A stretch of 57,702 nucleotides of DNA from an uncultured Murdochiella sp. (lineage in GTDB: Bacteria; Bacillota; Clostridia; Tissierellales; Peptoniphilaceae): NCBI RefSeq assembly GCF_902488755.1, contig NZ_CABTXF010000005.1:1-57702 (forward strand). Direction: 5' to 3'. Position numbers and translations under genes: made by a program. This document shows, in pieces, positions 52,421 to 57,702 of this stretch. The stretch's first letter is position 1; every line of letters begins with the position of its first letter. The notes under the pieces were generated by a model. It made no database searches and had not been told where the DNA came from. It worked only from the letters and a program-made list of their open reading frames with translations.

Positions 52421-54280
52421 ATGCAAGACAGGCAGTCGATTCGCAACGTCGCCATTGTGGCGCACGTTGATCATGGAAAAACCACGCTGGTGGACGCGCT
52501 TTTGCGCACCGGCGGGATGATACGTAAAAATCAGGACGTGGTGGAGCGCGTAATGGATTCCGGCGATTTGGAACGGGAACGCGGCATCACGATTCTTTCG
52601 AAAAATACCGCCGTTCGTTATAACGGAACCAAAATTAATATCATTGACACCCCCGGACATGCGGATTTCGGCGGCGAAGTCGAGCGCGTCCTGAAAATGT
52701 GTGACGGGGTCATTTTAGTGGTGGACGCTTTTGAAGGGCCTATGCCGCAGACGAAGTTTGTTCTGCGCAAAGCGATTGAGCTTTCCCTTCCGGCGATTCT
52801 TTGCATCAATAAAGCCGATCGTCCTGATGCACGAATTGCGGAAGTGCGTGAAGAAATCTACGATCTGTTTCTATCGATTGATGCGCCGCTGTCCTATTTG
52901 GACAGTCCGGTGGTCTTTGCCTCCGCGAAAAATGGTTGGGCAGTGGATGAAGCGACGTGGCAACAGGCGGAGGAGCAAAACACGGATGCCGTCGGCGAAG
53001 ACATGCGTCCGCTTTTAGAGTGCATTATTGAAACGATTCCGGCGCCAAGCGGAGAGAAAGAAGTGCCGTTTAAGCTGCTCATTTCGACTGCCGACTATAA
53101 CGATTATGTCGGGCGCATCGGGATAGGCAAAGTCGAACAGGGTGTTGTGCACGTCAACGATGAAGCGGTCATTGCGAATTATAATGAACCCGACAAGAAA
53201 ATGAAGATTCGCGTGACGACGATTTTTGAGTTTGACGGTCTTAAACGCGTACCGGTAACGGAATCCGGCGTTGGATCCATCGTGGCGGTTTCCGGTGTGG
53301 AAGGCATTGAAGTGGGGGATACGCTCTGCTCTCCCGAAGAGGTAACGCCATTACCCTTTATTAAAATTTCCGAGCCGACGCTGCAGATGACTTTTTCGGT
53401 GAACGATTCGCCTTTTGCCGGACGCAGCGGTCAGTATGTCACCTCGCGTCACTTGCGCGCACGCTTGGAAAAAGAACTGCACACCGATGTTAGCTTGCGG
53501 ATGCATCCGGGCGATTCCACCGATACATTTTACGTCAGTGGACGCGGAGAACTGCATCTGTCGGTGCTTATTGAAAAAATGCGCCGCGAGGGATACGAGT
53601 TCATGGTTTCGAAACCGGAGGTTCTGTATCGTCAGGATGAGGCAGGACATCGCCTTGAGCCGATGGAAGAGGCGACAGTAGATGTTGACCAAGAATATTC
53701 CGGGGCGGTAATTCAAGCGCTCGGCCAGCGTAAAGGCGAATTGCAGGAGATGAAAACATCGCCTTCCGGTTATACACGCCTCGTCTTTCGGATTCCGGCG
53801 CGAGGACTCATTGGGTATCGTCAGCAGCTGATGACGGATACGCGCGGTACGGGCGTACTAAACAATGAATTTGCCGGCTATGAGCCGTATAAAGGAGAGA
53901 TTCCGACGCGCGCCGTCGGCTCTCTCATCGTCTATGAAACAGGCACGACAACGACGTACGGACTATTTGCTGCGCAACAACGCGGTGTGCTTTTCCTCGG
54001 CGCCGGAGAAGAGGTCTACGAAGGCGAGATTATCGGATCGAATCCCAAGGGCGAAGATTTGGAAGTGAATGTCTGCAAAAAGAAGGCATTGACCAACATT
54101 CGCTCGGCGGCAGCAGATGATGCCTTAAAGCTCGTGACGCCCAACCGTCTGAGTCTTGAGCAGATGATGGAATTTATCGAAGCCGATGAGCGCATTGAAG
54201 TCACACCGGCGGCGTATCGTATGCGTAAGGCAGTGCTGAGCGGTCAGGCACGTTATAAGGCAGCAAAATACAAGAAATAG
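52421..54280 (+). CDS. typA: Ribosome-associated translational GTPase TypA/BipA
   Basis: A 619-residue GTPase of the EF-G family involved in 50S assembly and stress growth. G1 is AHVDHGKTTL (residues 15-24), the switch I region ERERGITI, G3 DTPGHADF and G4 NKADR. Domains II, III and V plus the TypA-specific C-terminal domain (GTGVLNNEF onward) are all present at usual length. CAAAGGAG precedes ATG. It is probably co-transcribed with the cardiolipin synthase gene 30 nt downstream. Confidence 0.96.
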   Translation: MQDRQSIRNVAIVAHVDHGKTTLVDALLRTGGMIRKNQDVVERVMDSGDLERERGITILSKNTAVRYNGTKINIIDTPGHADFGGEVERVLKMCDGVILVVDAFEGPMPQTKFVLRKAIELSLPAILCINKADRPDARIAEVREEIYDLFLSIDAPLSYLDSPVVFASAKNGWAVDEATWQQAEEQNTDAVGEDMRPLLECIIETIPAPSGEKEVPFKLLISTADYNDYVGRIGIGKVEQGVVHVNDEAVIANYNEPDKKMKIRVTTIFEFDGLKRVPVTESGVGSIVAVSGVEGIEVGDTLCSPEEVTPLPFIKISEPTLQMTFSVNDSPFAGRSGQYVTSRHLRARLEKELHTDVSLRMHPGDSTDTFYVSGRGELHLSVLIEKMRREGYEFMVSKPEVLYRQDEAGHRLEPMEEATVDVDQEYSGAVIQALGQRKGELQEMKTSPSGYTRLVFRIPARGLIGYRQQLMTDTRGTGVLNNEFAGYEPYKGEIPTRAVGSLIVYETGTTTTYGLFAAQQRGVLFLGAGEEVYEGEIIGSNPKGEDLEVNVCKKKALTNIRSAAADDALKLVTPNRLSLEQMMEFIEADERIEVTPAAYRMRKAVLSGQARYKAAKYKK

Positions 54281-54310
54281 AGTGGACGTTTAGAGAAGAA
54301 GGGGAACGCA

Positions 54311-55768
54311 ATGGATATCGGCATACTCTTCAACTGGATAGCACAGAATTCGCTGTGGATTAATATTGTGTTGGCGTTGATTATTATTTACTCCAATCGT
54401 CGTCGTCCGCCACGCTCCACCATGCTTTGGGTCATGATGATTGCTATTTTCCCCATCATCGGTTTTTTTCCTTATCTATTATTGGGGCAAGACACGCGTC
54501 GTCGAAAGCTGTTTCATCAGAAAGAGTCGCTGGATGTAGATGTTTTGCAATATGCGCTTATCAAATGGGATGAAGCGACTACGCATGTTCCACTCGAAGA
54601 CGAGGGACGCTTTCAGGATTATTTGGAATTAATCCGCCTTAACGTGCGCACGGGATTGACGAATTTGTCGGGTGATAACGAGGTAGAAGCCATTTTTGAC
54701 GGACGAACCAAGTTTATGCGTCTGATCCGCGATATTGATGAAGCACAAGAAGAAATCAATTTTCAATATTACATTCTGAAGTCGGATAATCTGGGATCGA
54801 TTGTTATTGAGGCGCTGATGCGCGCTGCTCGACGCGGCGTGACGGTTCGTGTATTAACCGATGGCGTTGGAGGACGTGATTTGTCCAAAGAGATGCGACG
54901 TATGATGCAGGAAGTAGGCATCCAGATCGGCATCTTTTATCCTTCGTTTCTGCGCTATATCAATTTGCGTCTAAACTATCGCAATCACCGTAAGATTGTC
55001 ACCATTGACGAACGAATCGGCTACATTGGCGGCTTTAATGTGGGGGACGAGTACATCGGTCGTTATAGCCGCTTCGGTTATTGGAGGGATACGCATTTGC
55101 GCATTGTCGGCTCTGCTGTCGCCGACTTAAAAATGCGGTTCTTGCAGGACTGGAGCTTTGTCCGGGGAGAGCCGGAATCGGCGCAATGCGAGGTGACCGC
55201 GCATCCGAGCGAAAAGGGAGACGCTTTTTGCCAGCTGGTGTACAGCGGTCCGGATACGCCTTTGGCGAACATTAAACTTTCCATGCTCAAAATGATTGCT
55301 TCTGCGGATGACGTGATTTACATTCAAACGCCGTATTTTATTCCTGACCAGTCCATTTTTGAGGCTTTGGTTCTTGCTTTGCAGCAAGGGGTAGAAGTCA
55401 ATTTGATGATTCCCAACCGTCCGGATCATCCGGTCGTGTTTCCGGCGACCATGTCTTTTGCCGGTGCTCTTTTGCGCGCGGGCGCAAATGTCTATCGCTA
55501 TGAAAAGGGATTTTTGCACAGCAAAGTGATGATTATTGACGATTATGTCGCTTTGGTTGGCTCGTGCAATGTGGATGAGCGTTCTTTCTCGCTGAATTTC
55601 GAAGCGTCAGAACTAATTTATTCGCCAAAGATTAATGCCGCGCTCAAGCGAGCATTTCAGGAAGATATTCGAGTAAGCACCCTGCTTACGCCAAGCGTAT
55701 ATGCGTCACGCGGCATCATGCTCAAGATTAAAGAGCCGATTTGTCGGCTGTTTGCTCCCTTGTTGTAG
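54311..55768 (+). CDS. cls: Cardiolipin synthase, phospholipase D type
   Basis: A 485-residue membrane enzyme condensing two phosphatidylglycerol molecules into cardiolipin. Two N-terminal membrane helices (about 5-60) precede two HKD motifs: NHRKIVTID near 225 and LHSKVMIID near 402, each followed by a GG/GS block. AAGGGGAAC precedes ATG. It is followed by a small membrane protein after 27 nt. Confidence 0.93.
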   Translation: MDIGILFNWIAQNSLWINIVLALIIIYSNRRRPPRSTMLWVMMIAIFPIIGFFPYLLLGQDTRRRKLFHQKESLDVDVLQYALIKWDEATTHVPLEDEGRFQDYLELIRLNVRTGLTNLSGDNEVEAIFDGRTKFMRLIRDIDEAQEEINFQYYILKSDNLGSIVIEALMRAARRGVTVRVLTDGVGGRDLSKEMRRMMQEVGIQIGIFYPSFLRYINLRLNYRNHRKIVTIDERIGYIGGFNVGDEYIGRYSRFGYWRDTHLRIVGSAVADLKMRFLQDWSFVRGEPESAQCEVTAHPSEKGDAFCQLVYSGPDTPLANIKLSMLKMIASADDVIYIQTPYFIPDQSIFEALVLALQQGVEVNLMIPNRPDHPVVFPATMSFAGALLRAGANVYRYEKGFLHSKVMIIDDYVALVGSCNVDERSFSLNFEASELIYSPKINAALKRAFQEDIRVSTLLTPSVYASRGIMLKIKEPICRLFAPLL

Positions 55769-55795
55769 GAATAACCGGAAATGGAGGAGAAAATC

Positions 55796-56293
55796 ATGTC
55801 TGCACACGAACCGACCCGATTGGGAAAACTGCTCTCTCTTTTGCTATTGGTCAGTTTGCTGTTGTTTGGCAGCATTCTTGTTTTGGTGTTTATGAACTGG
55901 GGCAATGCGCAGTGGTCCATTGTGTTGCTTTCGCTGAATTATCCGCTTAGCGCGGTGATTTGGGCGCTGCTTGCCGTACATGTGACGGCGATTTTTCTGC
56001 GTCGGGAGGCGGACGGCGGCGATGTACTCATTGGCGTGGCAGAAGCGATTCTTCTCTGCTGCATGACTCCGGAAATCTTTACGGCTTGGCAGGCGTTTAC
56101 GAAGGATCCTAGCCTGTTATTCGGACTGTTTCGCGAACCGTTGTATTTCCGTTTCTGGGTGTTGGCACGCATGGTGACGTTTTTTGTGCTGCTGGTCAAA
56201 TTCGTCGGTCCGAAATGGTTAAAGAAAGAGACCCAACCGCCGTTGACTCTGGAAGACATTCAGAATATAACCGAAGACGGTTCTGTTGAATAA
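55796..56293 (+). CDS. Small integral membrane protein, unknown function
   Basis: A 165-residue protein with four hydrophobic segments (about 10-34, 43-66, 79-96 and 118-143) and a short acidic C-terminal tail. I do not recognise the family; the topology resembles small YqhA- or DUF1634-like proteins, but no signature is clear. GGAGGAG before ATG 55796 decides the start over ATG 55781, which lies in the ribosome site. It lies between cls and rex in a tight run. Confidence 0.7.
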   Translation: MSAHEPTRLGKLLSLLLLVSLLLFGSILVLVFMNWGNAQWSIVLLSLNYPLSAVIWALLAVHVTAIFLRREADGGDVLIGVAEAILLCCMTPEIFTAWQAFTKDPSLLFGLFREPLYFRFWVLARMVTFFVLLVKFVGPKWLKKETQPPLTLEDIQNITEDGSVE

Positions 56294-56309
56294 AGCGGAG
56301 GAGGAACGG

Positions 56310-56957
56310 ATGAAAAAAGCAATTTCAAGCGCTGTAATCCGGCGATTGCCTAAATATTTGCGTTATCTTACGGCATTGCATGAGCAGGGCGAAGAGCGCA
56401 TTTCCTCCCAAAAACTAAGCGTGATTACCGGGTTTACCGCATCGCAGATTCGTCAAGATCTCAATCACTTTGGCGGATTCGGGCAGCAGGGGTATGGCTA
56501 TAATGTGCAGTCGCTGCGTGAACAGATTATACATATTATCGGGCTGGATCGTCCTCATCGTGTGGCCATTGCCGGTGCCGGACATTTGGGTGTTGCTCTT
56601 GCCAATGCCGATATTTTCAACGAAAATCGCTTCCATCTTGAAGCCCTTTTTGACATTCGTCCGGAATGTATCGGCAAGCAGATTGCCGGCGCAGAAGTCT
56701 ATTCTGTTTCCGAAATGGAAACCGTCCTTCGGGAAAAACAAATTGAAATTTTAACGATAACGACACCGCGCGATGTGGCGCAGGAATTGGCGGATCGGGC
56801 AGTGGAGGCCGGTGTTCGCGGAATATGGAATTATGCGCAAACGGATCTGCATCTTCCGCATGGTATCGTTTTGGAAAACGTCTATTTGAACGAGAGTCTG
56901 TTTACCTTAGTCTACTATATGGGCAACTGGAAGGATTATAAAGGTTTCGAGGAATAA
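56310..56957 (+). CDS. rex: Redox-sensing transcriptional repressor Rex
   Basis: A 215-residue repressor that senses NADH/NAD+ and controls fermentation genes in Gram-positives. The N-terminal winged helix (RLPKYLRYLTALHEQG then SSQKLSVITGFTASQIRQDL) is followed by a Rossmann domain with IAGAGHLGVALA, where most members have GxGNLGxAL. ATG 56310 has GGAGGA 6 nt upstream; ATG 56286 has no such site. The ABC-F gene follows after 2 nt. Confidence 0.94.
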   Translation: MKKAISSAVIRRLPKYLRYLTALHEQGEERISSQKLSVITGFTASQIRQDLNHFGGFGQQGYGYNVQSLREQIIHIIGLDRPHRVAIAGAGHLGVALANADIFNENRFHLEALFDIRPECIGKQIAGAEVYSVSEMETVLREKQIEILTITTPRDVAQELADRAVEAGVRGIWNYAQTDLHLPHGIVLENVYLNESLFTLVYYMGNWKDYKGFEE

Positions 56958-56959
56958 CC

Positions 56960-57679
56960 ATGGCGGAATTGAACGTACAAGAATTACATAAGCATTTTGG
57001 CGTGCGTTCCATTCTGGAGGATGTCTCCTTTTTGGTGGAAAAGGGAGAGAAGATTGGCATCGTTGGCGTAAACGGTTCCGGCAAAACGACGCTGATGCGT
57101 CTTTTGGTTCATGAAATCGAACCGGATCAGGGGAAAATCTATCACCGCGAAGATCTGCGTATGGGCTATCTTCGACAAAATGTGCATATCGAGAGCGAAG
57201 AGAGTCTGTACGAAGAGTGTAAAAAAGGGTATGCACGGGCGTTTATGTTGGAAGAAAAACTTCGTGCGCTTGAGCGCGAGATGGGCGAGCTGGCAGAACG
57301 ACCGAAAGAGTTGGAAGCGGTTATGGAGCGGCACCGTTTGCTTACGGAGCGTTTTGTCGACGAAGGGGGGCTTTCCTACGACTCGGAAATTCGCGGCATT
57401 CTCAAAGGAATGGGGTTTGAAGAGGACCGTTTTTCTACTCCCGTTAATGTGCTTTCCGGCGGCGAAAAATCGCGCTTAGAACTTGCCACCATGCTGTGTG
57501 GCAGACCGGACATTCTTCTTTTGGACGAGCCGACGAACCACCTTGACATGGCGGTCACCGCCTATTTGGAGCAGATGCTTAGCGCCTTTCGCGGAACGGT
57601 TTTGCTCATTTCCCATGACCGTTATTTCCTAAATCAGGTTTGCAACCGCATCTTGCTGGTCGAACATCAAAAAGTCTAT
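56960..57679 (+). CDS. ABC-F ATPase, 3'-truncated by the contig end
   Basis: The first 240 codons of an ABC-F protein, a family of soluble ATPases with two nucleotide-binding domains that act on the ribosome. Walker A is GVNGSGKTT (about 35-43), the signature LSGGEKSRLELA and Walker B ILLLDEPTNHLD, followed by the SHDRYFL H-loop. This covers domain 1; the linker and domain 2 are missing. Bases from 57680 on are adapter, so the codons after ...HQKVY are not genuine. A rex-linked ABC-F gene is common in Clostridia. The subclass cannot be told from this half. Confidence 0.88.
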
Positions 57680-57702
57680 TCGTATGCCGTCTTCTGCTTG
57701 AA
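57680..57702. other. Illumina adapter sequence at the contig end
   Basis: From 57680 the sequence is T followed by CGTATGCCGTCTTCTGCTTG and then AA. This equals the 3' end of the standard Illumina P7/index adapter over 21 bases. It is an assembly artefact and not part of the genome. Confidence 0.95.

Overview
The window reads as one end of a contig from a Gram-positive, anaerobic Firmicute of roughly 50 % GC. An anaerobic coccus of the Peptoniphilaceae/Tissierellia type is my best guess, from gene content only and not proven. The evidence is LPXTG-type surface proteins with class C sortases, a bacterial 2[4Fe-4S] ferredoxin, a rubredoxin, the Rex repressor, the c-di-AMP receptor DarA and the tmk-darA-holB-ricT block. 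There are no rRNA or tRNA genes. The last 23 bases match an Illumina adapter, so the right edge is a contig end.

Layout. (1) 1-19.7 kb is a sortase-dependent pilus operon: a 4879-residue tip adhesin, a backbone pilin, two tandem class C sortases and a small minor/basal pilin, closed by a strong terminator. (2) 19.7-26.3 kb is an accessory, repeat-rich block. Two families of regular hairpin repeats occur here as mirrored pairs: 41-bp GC-rich repeats at the outside (19.74-19.82 and 26.15-26.28 kb), and inside them two arrays of 35-nt palindromic units spaced every 53-54 bp (8 units at 19.91-20.33 kb, 13 units at 24.60-25.28 kb). Between the arrays lie a D-2-hydroxyacid dehydrogenase with a long structured leader, a HAD phosphatase, an Asp23-like protein and a MATE transporter. 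Outside array 2 is an AT-rich orphan gene with a striking four-fold CTAG operator. (3) 26.3-32.8 kb holds a minus-strand GH13 branching enzyme, a divergent phosphofructokinase, a membrane-anchored SH3 protein and an NAD synthetase whose glutaminase half has lost its catalytic residues. (4) 32.8-37.1 kb is tmk-darA-holB-ricT, an insulated ferredoxin gene, then rsmI. (5) 37.1-42.9 kb holds a YabE-like G5/3D protein, an AIM24 protein, and glmM-cca-degV joined by ATGA overlaps. (6) 42.9-49.4 kb is the protein quality-control cluster tig-clpP-clpX-lon-ysxC. (7) 49.4-57.7 kb holds a GT4 glycolipid glycosyltransferase, a VTT/DedA membrane protein, rubredoxin (minus), an anti-sigma type kinase, typA, cardiolipin synthase, a small membrane protein, rex and a truncated ABC-F ATPase.

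How it works together. The pilus genes form a self-contained assembly unit: two pilin substrates, the polymerising sortases and a tip adhesin. Most of the right half is housekeeping, running left to right in short operons with close spacing and clear terminators. The best candidate for something undescribed is the mirrored hairpin-array block at 19.7-26.3 kb. The degenerate NAD synthetase and the CTAG operator of the orphan gene come next.
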